Source of the DNA: Prorocentrum cordatum
Lineage: Eukaryota; Sar; Dinophyceae; Prorocentrales; Prorocentraceae
DNA: 64,000 nt
Assembly (NCBI GenBank): GCA_963575745.1
Contig: CAUYUJ010003603.1
Span: 465,640-529,639, forward strand
Direction of reading: 5' to 3'
The notes under the pieces were generated by a model. That model had not been told where the DNA came from. It saw only the letters and a list, made by a program, of their open reading frames with translations, and searched no databases. Positions within the stretch are counted from its first letter, which is position 1, and each line of letters starts with the position of its first letter. Positions 39,850 to 49,985 of the stretch are shown piece by piece. The position numbers and the translations under genes were made by a program.

Positions 39850-40230
39850 CCCCGCTCGCCCCACCCGCCCATCGGGGCCCCGCCCGCTCTGATGGCTGAA
39901 AGCCTGCGCGCCCGCCCGTTTTAACGTGCTGCCCGCTCCGACCCGCCCGGGAAGGTCCCGCTCGTCTGAGCCGCCCGGTAGGGTCCCGCCCGCCCGACCC
40001 GCCCGTTAGCGCCCCGCCCGCTCGAGTGGTTGAAAGCCCGCCAGCCCAATCCGCCCGTGAGGGCCCAGCGCCCCCGGCCTGTCCGTTTGGGCCCCGCCCG
40101 TTCGCCAGGAGTCGGAGTCCGCCGCCTTGCTTTGATGTCCCGCCAGGCCCGCCCGCCAGGGTCGCGCCCGCCCGACTTGCCCGTTCGCATCCCGCCCGCA
40201 AAACCTCCCGTTGGGGTTCCGCCCGCCTTC
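39850..40230. repeat. GC-rich CCCGCCCG minisatellite
   Basis: Degenerate units of about 25-40 bp built on GCCCCGCCCGCTCGACCCGC. No credible gene. Confidence 0.75.
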
Positions 40231-40505
40231 GTCGTCATCGTCGCTGTTGTCGTCGCCGCCGTCGTCGTCGTGTTCGTCGCCGTCGCCGTCGTCGTCGTCG
40301 TCGGAGTTGGCGTCGGCGTCGGCGTCAGCGTCAGCGTTAGCGTCGTCGTCCGTCTCGTCGTGGTCCTGTTCGTCATCGTTCGTCGTGTTCATGCTCTTCT
40401 TCGTCGTCAACCTCGCAATCGTGTTCGTCGTCGTCGTCCTTCTCGTCGCGTCGTGGTCATGTTCGTCTTCTTCTTGTTCGTCGTCGTTGTCAGCGTCGTC
40501 GCCGC
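40231..40505. repeat. (CGT)n-type triplet repeat
   Basis: CGT/CGTC triplets with interruptions; the Val/Arg or Asp/Asn-rich ORFs over it are artefacts. Confidence 0.85.
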
Positions 40506-40677
40506 TTGCTAGCGCGCAAAGGGGGAGGGCAGTTTTACCCCTGTCCATCTTTCTCGGGGTGGGGGGTTATCGGGGGGGAGGGGGGGCGGTTCCGGAGGGA
40601 GGAGGGCGGGGGGGGGCCCAGGCCCAGCGAATGGGGGTTGGGATTGCGCGGCACACGGTGCCCGCGAATGACTTTGT

Positions 40678-40705
40678 TCCCTACCTAGGCTCTGCCTAGA
40701 AGGGT
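40678..40705. repeat. ACCTAGGCTC...CCTAGA motif, copy 1
   Basis: CCTACCTAGGCTCTGCCTAG recurs at 41465-41490 with a few changes. Each copy sits just left of an AGCAT array. Confidence 0.7.
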
Positions 40706-40799
40706 TCTTACTCTCTGGGCTTAAAGGGGCCGGGCAGTGGAAAGCGCCCCGGGCGGTTCCCCCAGTATCCGCCCCGCGGTTCCCCCGGCTACGTCCCCT

Positions 40800-41275
40800 T
40801 AGTTTAGCGTTGCCTATCTCATCTTAGTTTAGCTTATTTCATCTTAGCTTAGCTTAGCTTCACCTTAGCTCAGATTTATATTAGCTTAGCTTACCTTCAT
40901 CTTAGCTCCGCTGAGCTTTAGCAGAGCAGAGCACAGCATAGCATAGCATAGCGTAGCATAGCATAGCGCAGCACAGCATATCATAGCATAGCCCAGCATA
41001 GCATAGCATAGCGCAGCATAGCATAGCATAGCATATCATAGCATAGCATAGCATAACATAGCATAGCATAGCGCAGCACAGCACAGCACAGCACAGCACA
41101 GCGCAGCATAGCAGAGCAGAGCAGAGCAGAGCAGAGCAGAGCATAGCATAGCGTAGCAGCAAAGCAAAGGCAAAGCAACAGCAGCGACAGCAAAGCAAAG
41201 CACAAGCAACGCAAAGCAAAGCAAAGCAAAAGCAAAAGCAAAGCGAAGGAAAGGCAAAGCAAAAGCAAAGTGCGA
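40800..41275. repeat. AGCTT/AGCAT pentanucleotide array 1
   Basis: AGCTTAGCTT units grade into AGCATAGCAT, then AGCAC, AGCAG and AGCAAAGC variants. ORFs rich in Cys/Ala/Met/Leu on the minus strand are artefacts. Confidence 0.95.
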
Positions 41276-41328
41276 CAGATGCCGAGCTAGCCTCGATGGT
41301 CGGACCGCAGCCCCCGCAAGCAGTGCCT

Positions 41329-41350
41329 TCCGTAACCATTTCGGCTCAAG
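41329..41350 (+). other. DinoSL-like 22-mer between the two AGCAT arrays
   Basis: TCCGTAACCATTTCGGCTCA plus AG matches the 22-nt DinoSL at 20 of 22 positions, including the final AAG. No ORF follows within 500 bp, so this may be a spliced-leader gene relic or the stump of a retroposed mRNA. No clear GT splice donor follows (TCCGGAGG). Confidence 0.75.
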
Positions 41351-41464
41351 TCCGGAGGCCCTGCCACACAGCCGCCCACGCTCATGTCCCGAGGTTGGCG
41401 GAGTGAGGCTTTCAGCGGTGTTGCACAGCCCGCCTCGGCACCAGGTGCTGTGCTAGCATGGGTG

Positions 41465-41795
41465 TAATTCCTTACCTAGGCTCTTCCTAGAGGGCTAGCT
41501 TAGCATAGCGCAGCGCTGCATTAGCATAGCATAGCAGAACATAGCCAAGCATAGCATAGCATAGCATAGTAGCATAGCGCAGCAGCGCACAGCATAGCAT
41601 AGCATAGCATCGCATAGCGTAGCATAGCATAGCGTAGCATGACATATTATAGTATAGCATCACATAGCATAGCCTAGCGCAGCGTAGCATATCATAGCGC
41701 ACAATAACATAGCATAGCTTAGCATAGCGCAGCATAGCGTGGCATGGCGCGGCGCAGCATAGCATAGCATATCATATCATAGCATAGCAACTAAT
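41465..41795. repeat. ACCTAGGCTC motif copy 2 and AGCAT array 2
   Basis: CCTTACCTAGGCTCTTCCTA (about 41470) precedes a second AGCAT array (41495-41795), repeating the arrangement at 40678-41275 about 790 bp away. Confidence 0.9.
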
Positions 41796-41931
41796 GCTGC
41801 GTTCCTAGGGGCTCCAATTTCTAGGTCGGGTCGCACTGGGGTAATCTAGATATGTTTGCGTTAGCGCGTGAGTCATCTAAGCACGTGGTGCGGCGTGGCC
41901 GCTCACAGAACCAGCCGACATGCATCTCTGA

Positions 41932-43050
41932 GTGTATCCGCCGCTGTTCCTGCCCTTCAGTTTCGGCCGAGTGCCGCGCCTGATGACAGTGCCCTTCGCG
42001 CTCGGCGCGGTGGCGGAGCTTGCTCACCAGGCTGGGCTGGCGACGCTGCTGTGGGCCGCGCGGCCGCCAGCCTGTCCGCCGTGCCCCGGCTGCCCGGCGC
42101 GCCCGCCGCGCCAACGGGCGCCCGGCCCCCCGCCTGACTTGCGGTTAGGGCATGGGCCCGAGGGCCGCGCCGAGGGCTGCAGCGCGCTGCCGGCTGCGAC
42201 GGCGGCGGCGGGCCTGGCCGCCGGCCCGGCGGCTAGCGGGGCGGGGCGCCCCGATCACGGAGCCCGCCGTGACGGCGGGCGGCCATGGCAGCAGCAACGG
42301 AGTGGGCCTCGGTCTTCAACGCACCCAGCAGCCAGCCTCCTCCCCGCGCCGACCAGCGGCCAGGTGCGAGGCCGACGGCTCTGGCGCGATGGAGTCGGCG
42401 AGCTGCAGGAGGAGGCCTTCACCGACTTCCCGGTGCCAGGGCCGCGCCCGTCGAAGTGGCGCCGCGAGTTTCTCGGTCGGAAGTCGGGGGGCCCTCGCGA
42501 GCATTGCAAGCGGTAAATGAGCGCCCGGCGTCTCTTCCCGGACATGCGGGGCTCGCGGGGGCACGAGACCGCCGCGCAGGCGCTGGAGCTGATGCTGGGG
42601 CACAACGGCCTGGACGTCACGAGCGCCCCGGCGGCCGAGCCCTTCCTTGGCAAAGCTCAGCTGATCGGGCACTCGCACTCGCAGGCAGGCCCGGCGCCAG
42701 CGGGCCCAGGCGGGCCACCCCGCGACGGCGACGAGAAGGAGGGCGGCGGCGGCGAGGGCGGCGGCCGGGCAGGCGCACGCGACGAGAGCCAGATCTCCAT
42801 GGGAGCCCAGAAGGACTTCGGGGACATCCCCTTCGACCCACAGCCCCTCGACTACGAGGCGAAGGAAGTGGGGCGCGACGCGCGGGCGATGAAGCAGGTC
42901 AGAAAGGCGCGCGAGGAGCGAGTCTTCGCGCGCAAGGCCGATGGCCGAGGCGGCGCGGCGGCGGCCTGCCCCCGGGGCCGTCGCCGCAACTTTGGCAGCG
43001 TCTGCAGAGCGCTGGGGCGCCGGCAGCGTCGGTGGACAGCCCGAGGATGA
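41932..43050 (+). pseudogene. Retroelement gag-like ORF of a dinoflagellate family, broken by one stop
   Basis: A frame open at 41932 runs to TAA 42514-42516 and continues unchanged from 42517 to 43050. The N-terminal part is hydrophobic, then Pro/Cys-rich (CPPCPGCPARPP). FTDFPVPGPRPSKWRREFLG followed by GGPREHCKR matches a conserved block (F-x-D-W-P-x-x-G-P-R, then GGP-x-x-H-H) that I know from unnamed dinoflagellate retroelement-like proteins. In the homologous position the reading goes on past the stop. Composition is very GC-rich. Not a known enzyme; probably a capsid or leader region. Confidence 0.45.
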
Positions 43051-43599
43051 TTGGCGCTTGCTGCGCGACGGCCGGCAGCGTGACTTGCGGCCGCTTCCTC
43101 GCCCATCTGGGGGAAGCGCCGATGGCGTGAGTTTTGTTTCGCGTGCTGGAGCCCCCCCTTGTCGCGCCGTGCGTCGGCGGGCAGAGCGACAGAGTCTCCG
43201 CGCGGACTGGGCCGACTTCATGATCGACGCGCTGAGCGAGATGACAGGCGGGCCATCGCCTGCTAGCGCTGGATCCGGCAGCCCTGCGTACGGCGCCTCG
43301 AGCGCCCGAGGGCCGCCGCGCGCGCAGCGGGGCCGCCTCTCGATGGCGCGAGCGGCGATGGGGGCCCTGAGCGAGCTCCCCGCCAAATGAGGGCATGGCG
43401 GGGAGCCCGCCACCCTCGCCCCCCCCGAGATAGACCTGCTCTCCGCGCCTCCAGAAGGGCACCGGCCTCGCGGAGGTGGCGGGGGGCGCCGGCGCGCGGA
43501 TCGCCGAGGGGATGAGGAGTCAAATCCCGCCGAAAGATGAGGCAGGGAGGAAGCGAGAGGAGAGTGGAGCGAAGCGTGCCCACAGCAACCCTCTTTTGC

Positions 43600-44778
43600 G
43601 ATATCGACGCCATTGCGGCCGCCTTGCGCGGCACCTCGCGGCGAGGGGTTCATTGAGATTCGGGGGGCCTGCGCAAGGGCGAGGCCCATCGTGGGCTGTC
43701 GGCTGTCGAACGCGCACTTCGGCAAGCCAGAGGACGCGCGCCTTGCCCGCGGCGCGGCCGCTGGGCTCATCGACGCGGGCGCGGTCAAGCCGGCCCCCCT
43801 GTCACGCGGACATCGCCGATGTCTTCTACGCCCTGGCCCTGCCGAGGGAGCTCGCGCAGCACTTCGGGCTGCGGCGGCTGGCGGCAGACGACGCTGAAGC
43901 GGCTGAGTGCGAGGGCTCCCTGGCGGGCCCTGACGACGCGGCGGCGCCCTGCTTCGCGGCCGCCCCGACGGGGCGGCCCCCGGCGATGGGCGCGCGCCAG
44001 GCTGTCCACGAGGAGGTGGCGCGTCGTGCCCCCTCGCTGCCGGACGAGCGGCGGCTGGTCGACAGGCGCGCGGCGCCCTCCCTGGACCCGCTGCTGCGCG
44101 CGAAACACGTGGACAAGTCGCGGCCTTCTCGCGAGATTTCGGCGTCGCCGAGAGGGTTGCAGAGCACGCGGGCGATCGCTGGAGCTGGGGCTGCCGACGC
44201 ACGGCGCGGAGGTTAGCGTCGGCGGCAAATGCCGGGGCTGGAACTTCGACTCGGACGAGCCGGCGGTGGCGCCGAGCTCGGCGAGGCCGCGGCGGTTTCG
44301 CCTCGGCGCGCGGGAGCTGCTGTCGAGGCCGAGGGTCCACGGCTGGCTGGTGAAGGCCATCGTCCGGGCACCTGGCCATCGCAGCGATTCTGAGACGGGA
44401 GGCGATGTCGCGCTTCGGGGCAGCGCGCGGGTTCAACCACGCGCGCCGGCACGAGCTGGCGGCGCGGTGGCCCGCCGCGCGGCGGGAGCGCGGCGGGCCG
44501 AGACCTGTCCGTCGAGACCTGTCCGCCGCCTGGAGCGCGAGCGCAATGGTCTCCGATGCTTCGCCGCGCGGCCGATGGGGTCGTCGAAGGAGAGCGCGAC
44601 CCAGCCCATGCTCGGTGAGCTGAGCGCGAAGGCCCGACTGCATGCGCGCTGTCGGGAGAATGACGACTATGATGATACCAGCCCGGACCTCGGCGGTGCG
44701 CCCCGCGGGTTCGACGAGGCGCCGCCGGCGATGATGTCTGGGCCCTGGCGGACGGTGAGCGCGGCCCGTTGGCGGTAG
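43600..44778 (+). pseudogene. DIRS-like reverse transcriptase and RNase H, frame-shifted remains
   Basis: ADIADVFYALALPRELAQHF (near 43805-43865) resembles the first catalytic segment of RT. PPAMGARQAVHEEVARR follows. After frame changes, CRGWNFD then RPRRFRLGARELLSRPRVHG and AIAAILRREAMSRFG correspond to the RT thumb, and SASAMVSDASPRG resembles the RNase H start (DAS..GWG) seen in DIRS-type elements. All three frames are used in turn, so the gene is dead. The family call rests on order and motif similarity, not on a search. Confidence 0.45.
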
Positions 44779-45419
44779 CGCGAGTCCATGCCCATGCTCG
44801 AAGCACGTGCTGCCCACTGGGCCCTGAAACGCCAGCTCCGTCGCCATCACACTCATGGTCGTCGTCTCCTCGTCGTCGATGCGATGGGGGCGGCGCTGAT
44901 GTCGAGCAGAGGCCGGTCGTCAATCAAAGGGATGGACCGCATCTGCTGACAGCGGGGGGGCCTATGCTTGGCCATGGGGGGGGGGGTGCAGTCAGGTGGG
45001 CGATGTCCGAAGATAGCCCTGCCGACGAGTCCCCCCGTCTGCGTCGGCCGCCAGGGCCCGAGCTCCACCAGGCCTTCCCCGGTAAGCGGCCCGCGGGGCC
45101 CGAGCGTGGCGAGCCTCGGCCCGGCGCGGGACACTCTGCCGCTGATGTTGGCCCGCCGGGCTCCGCGGGCGCCCCCAGGAGGCGCGGGCGCGGGGCCAGC
45201 GGCGGACGCGGCGGTGCGGCGGCGGCCGGTTGCGCGGGAGACGTGGAGCCAAATCGTTGCGGCAATCGCGACGCCCGAGGGGCCAACACGCAGGGTTGAT
45301 ATGCACAAGACGTGTACAATAGCGTCAACAATTTTGTCGCACGTGCAAGATAATGGGCCATGTTTCCACTTGCGCAAAAAAAAGCGCGTGCGCGGTCGGA
45401 TACATATAGCGTACATGTA
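44779..45419. other. GC-rich stretch between retroelement remains
   Basis: Several overlapping ORFs without recognisable features. No gene supportable. Confidence 0.35.
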
Positions 45420-45745
45420 CCTAGGTGTATCCATGCATACATGCATACATACAAACATACAGTCAAACATCAAATTACACATACATAGATACAAATATAC
45501 ATACAACGTACATACGTACGTACATGCATAAACAAAACATACATACATGCATGCATGCATACATACATACACGCAGACAGACACACACATGTGTACACAT
45601 GCATACATACACATCGATGTATACAGTATATGTATGTGTGTATTTGCATATACGTATGTATGCATACTTTGATGCATGCATGTATGTGTGTATGTATGTA
45701 TGTATGTGTATGTATGGATGTATGTATGTATGTATGTATGTATGT
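45420..45745. repeat. CATA/TGTATG microsatellite forming a near-palindrome
   Basis: ACATACATGC-type repeats on the left (45420-45610) meet TGTATGTATG repeats on the right (45640-45745). Since the two are complementary, the whole tract could fold back. Confidence 0.85.
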
Positions 45746-46280
45746 GACACCCAGCAGGTGTTGCTTGAGGCCTGGGCGCGGCGCGAGGCGCGCGAGGTGG
45801 CCGCCCGGCGAGCCGACTTCGCCCACGTTGGGGCTGGGGTCGACCGATGGGCCACCCGGCGCCGCCTCGTCAGCGGGCGGTTGGCGCCAGACGCGGCTGG
45901 CGCACTCCGCGCGGTGCTCGCGGGCAACGTGATAACCGAGTCCGTGGCCGCCAAGTGGGGCCGGCCTGCAACCTGCCCCCACTGCGGCGCCGCGTGCGAG
46001 GACCGGGAGCACCGCTTCTGGACCTGCCCAGCGTGGGCGGCCGCTCGGGGCACGGCTCTGCAGGGGTCCGGTTTCGCGGAGGCCTCGCTCCCGGCCGCCC
46101 TGCCTCCAGGCGTGAGGCTCTCTGGGGTGCTGCCCGTGGACGTCCGGCTCGAGGCCCTGGCAGTGGCGGCCCGCGCGCCGCTCGCTTTGCTCCCTCTGCC
46201 AGCCCCGGAGCAACCGGATCCGCGCCCGCAGCGGCTCCGTGCCTGGACGGACGGCGCTTGCCTGCGCCCTTGCGACCCCC
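45746..46280 (+). pseudogene. LINE 3' end: CCHC zinc finger and start of RNase H
   Basis: Frame 2, entered from microsatellite. CPHCGAACEDREHRFWTC fits the C-x2-C-x8-H-x4-C finger at the end of many LINE RTs. RLRAWTDGAC (near 46230) is the first RNase H strand with its catalytic Asp. The reading then runs into a T-rich block. The upstream RT is missing, being replaced by the microsatellite. Confidence 0.65.
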
Positions 46281-46554
46281 CCTTATTCCTTTGTTGTCTT
46301 TTTTTCTATTTTCTTTTTTTTGTGATGTTTTCTGTGTTTTCTGTGTTGATTTGTTTTTGTTATTGTGTTTTTTGTTATTTTATTTTGTTTTATGTTGGTA
46401 TCTCCAGTTTTTTTGTTCTTCTGTTTCTTTTGGTTTTGTTTTTACTTGTGTTTTTGGTTTGTTTGTCGGTTTTGGTATGTGTTTTTTTTGGTATTGTTGG
46501 TTTCTTGTTTTTCTTGCTTTGTTGTGGGGACGTTTGTTTGGCAATGTTTTGTTG
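46281..46554. other. T-rich block interrupting the RNase H coding region
   Basis: About 275 bases dominated by T with scattered G. RNase H coding precedes it in frame 2 and follows it in frame 1. This is the second such block in the window, also inside a retroelement ORF. Confidence 0.75.
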
Positions 46555-47532
46555 GCGGCGCGAGCGGCGTGGGGACTGCGGCTCGAGCGCCCTGGCGCAG
46601 GCCCCGTCGACTGCAGCGGCCCCGTCGACGGCGCACAGACGGCGCAGCGAGCGAAAGTCACCGCCGCCGTGCGCGCGGTCATCGAGGCGGGCCGGCCCGT
46701 CGAGGTGGTGACTGACTCGCGCTACGTCCGCAACGGGGTCGCGGCGTTGCGTGCTGGAGCGCGCCACGTGGAGTGGCAGCACTCCGACCTCTGGGCCGCG
46801 ATCGCGCCGCATTGCCGCAGCGGCTTCCTGACGGCGCGCTGGGTCAAGGCGCGCCTGGACGCCGCGGCCGCGCGCGCACGCGGGGTGAGTGCCGAGGATA
46901 GGGAGCGCAACGAGGCGGCCGACCTCCTGGCCGGCGCCGCGGCGGCGACGCGGATGCCGCCGCCCGATCTGCGCGCAGCGCGGGACCGCCAGCTGCGAGC
47001 ACTCGCTGCGACGCAGCAGCTGCTGGCGGCAGTGGAGCTCGCCGCCCTGAAAGCGAACCACGGCAGCCATGGGCCGGGCGGCCCGCGCGTGCGCCGGCGC
47101 TGGGCTGCTGCTGGGTTCCGCCCCCACCGCCAGCCGCGGCCGCAGGGCGCGCCAGGGGCGGCGCCGGCGCCCGCGCCGCCGCAAGCCGGCTCCGGGGCGC
47201 GCCGCCCGAACCGCCGAGGGGGCCGCGGAGGGGACGTGGCGCCGCCGCCGCCTGGCGAGGCCGCGCGCGCGTTGTTCGCCGGCCGCGCATGGCAGGCGCA
47301 CGCGGCCATGCAGGGCCCCGCGTGGGTGGCGTGCCTCAGGTGCGGCTCCTCGGCGCCGCGGTGGCGCGCGCTCGCCGCGCGGCCGTGCCCTGGTTGGGCC
47401 CGCGAGCTGCCGCCGCGGGCGGCAGCCCTCCTGCTGGTGCCGGCGGCGCGCGCTGGCGGAGGCGAGGTGGCGTGGCGCGCAGCGCTCGCGGCGCGCCTGG
47501 CCGAGCGGCCCGGCCACCAGGGTGAGTTGTAG
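46555..47532 (+). pseudogene. LINE RNase H, C-terminal part and Pro/Arg-rich tail
   Basis: Frame 1. VVTDSRYVRNGV carries the third RNase H catalytic Asp and ERNEAADLLAG the last (as in the usual GN..AD.LA). After it comes a long Ala/Arg/Pro-rich tail with CLRCGSSAPRW, ending at TAG. The domain is split from its N-terminal strand by the T-rich block. Confidence 0.6.
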
Positions 47533-47631
47533 TTGCGGGTTTTTCCCCCTCCCTCGTCCTCCCTCCCTCCCTCCCCCCCCTCCCCTCCTCTTCCTCTGCC
47601 GCGGGGCTTTGGGCGTGTCTGTAAAAAGTGT

Positions 47632-47722
47632 ATATATGTATGGATGTATGTATGTATGCATGCATGCATGCATGTATGTATGTATGTACGTATGTACGCA
47701 TGTAAATATATGTATGTGAATG
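47632..47722. repeat. TGTATG microsatellite
   Basis: Same repeat type as 45640-45745, so the LINE fragment is flanked by it on both sides. Confidence 0.9.
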
Positions 47723-47806
47723 CTGTGTCATTTGGTATGTGCAAAAACAAACAAAACAACACGTTATGTGGGTGTCAAGCTGGCGACCTAGTCGCGCCGA
47801 CGGAGG

Positions 47807-47852
47807 CCTGAGCCAAAGTGGCAACGGGGCCACGAGCCAAAAGGGCAATGCC
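47807..47852 (-). other. Two tandem DinoSL-like sequences on the minus strand
   Basis: On the minus strand CCGTTGCCACTTTGGCTCAG (from 47827) matches the DinoSL core at 18 of 21 positions, and a weaker one (about 13 of 18) starts about 24 bases earlier (47850). Tandem relics at about one-leader spacing are known from dinoflagellate mRNAs that were retroposed more than once. No minus-strand gene follows. Confidence 0.5.
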
Positions 47853-48633
47853 ATAAGGGAGCGAGGAGGAGGAGGAGGAGTCAGTACATATTCGGCGTAT
47901 GGCGGCGTTGCACACGTATGTTATGTGATGGACATGTTGGGGCCTCGGTGTCACCGCGGCTGGATCCGCTAGTCAAGAACACGTTCTGTGTTGATGCGAG
48001 AGCGCGCTCCTGCCCAGAATGGCCGAAGTTATTGGGCGTGGCGAAACGGCGGGGGGGAGGGGGGGCGCAGTTTACAAACCAGTCTGGCCCAGATGGGTCC
48101 CTGATGACTTTCGATAAGCTCCTGGCATGGTCTGGAGGGTCACTCTCCCCCAGGGGGGCGTCGCGAACGCGCAGAGACGCGTTGGGCCCGTCTGATTTTC
48201 GCACCACTCTCTCCCCCCCTCCCCCCAAAGGAAGAACGCGCCTCGCGACCGAATCGAAAATTCACCGAAACTCAACGGAAAAGCATCGGTGCCCCCGCGG
48301 GAACTCACCGGGCACTCATATGCCGTCTCATCTTTTGTTGCCGTCCACTCGAAGTTAGCAAATCTTGGCCTCGAGCTAGGCGTCTGTCAATGGAACGGCC
48401 GCTGGCGGCTCGTAGGCGTGGGGCGCGCATGGTGGATAAGCGATCGTGCGACGCCACCAGTAATCATCGGGCCTTGGGAAAATGAATTAGCTTAAGCTGG
48501 GCATCCACGGCGCTGTGAACATACCGGGCGGGACAACTATCTCAGCGAAGTGGCATCCAAGCGCTTTGAAGCCATATTGAAAGCCACCGCCGAAACTGTA
48601 GACGACCTCATCCTCCCTCTTCAAGGGCGTAAG
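47853..48633. other. Non-coding stretch
   Basis: No gene supportable. Short ORFs only, with a GAG run at about 47862-47880. Confidence 0.4.
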
Positions 48634-48782
48634 AAACGCCCCTACCCTGGTTTACGAGGCGCTGTGTGCTGAACCTTCTGTTGGCTGACAGGGTAAACCC
48701 TGCGCGCCTGGCGGCTCTCTGGCCCCTGGGAGCTCCCAGGAGGTTACAGACCACGCACTTGTAACCCAGGGTAGGGGCGTTT
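48634..48782. mobile_element. MITE-like element with 22-bp terminal inverted repeats
   Basis: AAACGCCCCTACCCTGG plus TTTAC (48634-48655) and its reverse complement at 48761-48782 differ at one of 22 positions. An inner palindrome CCTGGGAGCTCCCAGG lies at about 48725-48740. Pairing continues imperfectly outside the ends. No clear target-site duplication and no coding. Confidence 0.75.
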
Positions 48783-49479
48783 TGTTCACCCCTCAACCCC
48801 TTGACTTCCGAACCCTCTTTTAGGGAAGAGACATCATTTGGATCGCGGTTGAATGAGCATCGCTCGGCGCAGGGATTGGATGAGATGAGAGAGGGCGGGA
48901 GCGTCAACAGTTGCGGTGGTGGGTTTCGGGGAAGTCCGCGCCTCGCGGAGGTGCGCTACGATGATTCGGCCCACGCCCGTAACAGCAACCCGCGAGTTGC
49001 AATTCCCGTTCCGATTCCCAAACACAAGACCTCCACGCGTCAGAAGAAGAGCCTCAGAGCGGGGGGTGCGGAGCGGCGACGATGGCGCTCCTGCGGGCCT
49101 CGAGGGCGTCTCTCGAGGCCTCCTGAGCGCTGGCGGCCTCTGGGGGTGATGGGGGTGACCGGAGGGGGAGTGGGGGCGGGTGCGCAGTTCCCCCCCCCTT
49201 CCCGTCTGGCCTCTTGGTCGAGAGCGTTCGGTGGCGGGGAGGCAGCCGCCATTGCTCGCGCGAGCAGCGGAGCCCCAAATCCCGCAGCAGGTTGACGATA
49301 GCAATGAGAACGAGGATGGCAGGTATGAGGAAGGGATGGAGGACGGAGGAGGACGATATGGATGAGGAGGAGGACGACTAGGGCGACGGGAAGGGGGAAG
49401 ACCCTTGAAACGAGAAGGGGAAGATGGGCCCCCCTCCACAGGAGTGGGCTACGCTGGAAACCAACATACACGCGTCGGA
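48783..49479. other. Non-coding stretch
   Basis: Nothing recognisable; ORFs are short and overlap on both strands. Confidence 0.4.
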
Positions 49480-49575
49480 ATATCATCGGAAGTCCTCGGG
49501 ATCTCATCCGAAACTCATTGGGCCCCATCGGGGAGTCATCAGGACCCATCGGAAGTCCACCCGCACCTGTATCAG
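49480..49575. repeat. ATCGGAA/CATCGGGA minisatellite, copy 1
   Basis: Units like TCATCGGAAGTCCTCGGGAT recur about every 10-13 bp. The same family is at 51150-51280. Confidence 0.65.
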
Positions 49576-49985
49576 AAACACGGCCAGGGCCAAGGAAGGG
49601 TTGGCATGCTTTAAATCATATCCCCACGGCGTCCCCCTCGATTCGTCCTGTCCTCGTCCTCCTTCACGTCCTTGCATCCTCATTCTCCTCCTCGGCCTCC
49701 CCCCACTCATCCTCCTCGTCATCCTCCACCTCCCCCTCCCGCCGTGCGGCCATCTTGCCTCCGTCATGTGTCGCGCTGGCCCAAGCCGATTGCCCTCGCG
49801 CCTCCTATCGGAGGTCGGCGGAGTTAGCGCGACAGCGCGTCTTGGATACAACGCGCGCTGGAGGATGGGCAGAGGAGGCCATTACCAGCGCGGCCCCATC
49901 GACCGCAGTTCGCAGTCCGACGCGCGACAGCGCTCTGAAAAAAGAAAACTTAGAACAGCATGGCGTACAGGAGCGCTGGCGGCCA

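Noticed and set aside
40902-41339. Cys/Met/Leu-rich minus-strand ORFs
   Set aside because: Products of the AGCAT array.
43398-43410. GGCGGG-GAG-CCCGCC as a copia hairpin family member
   Set aside because: Loop of three, outside the element; GC-rich DNA here makes such stems common. The better lookalike is at 34027.
45425-45745. N-terminal part of the ORF leading into the LINE zinc finger
   Set aside because: Translated CATA/TGTA microsatellite; not a protein domain.
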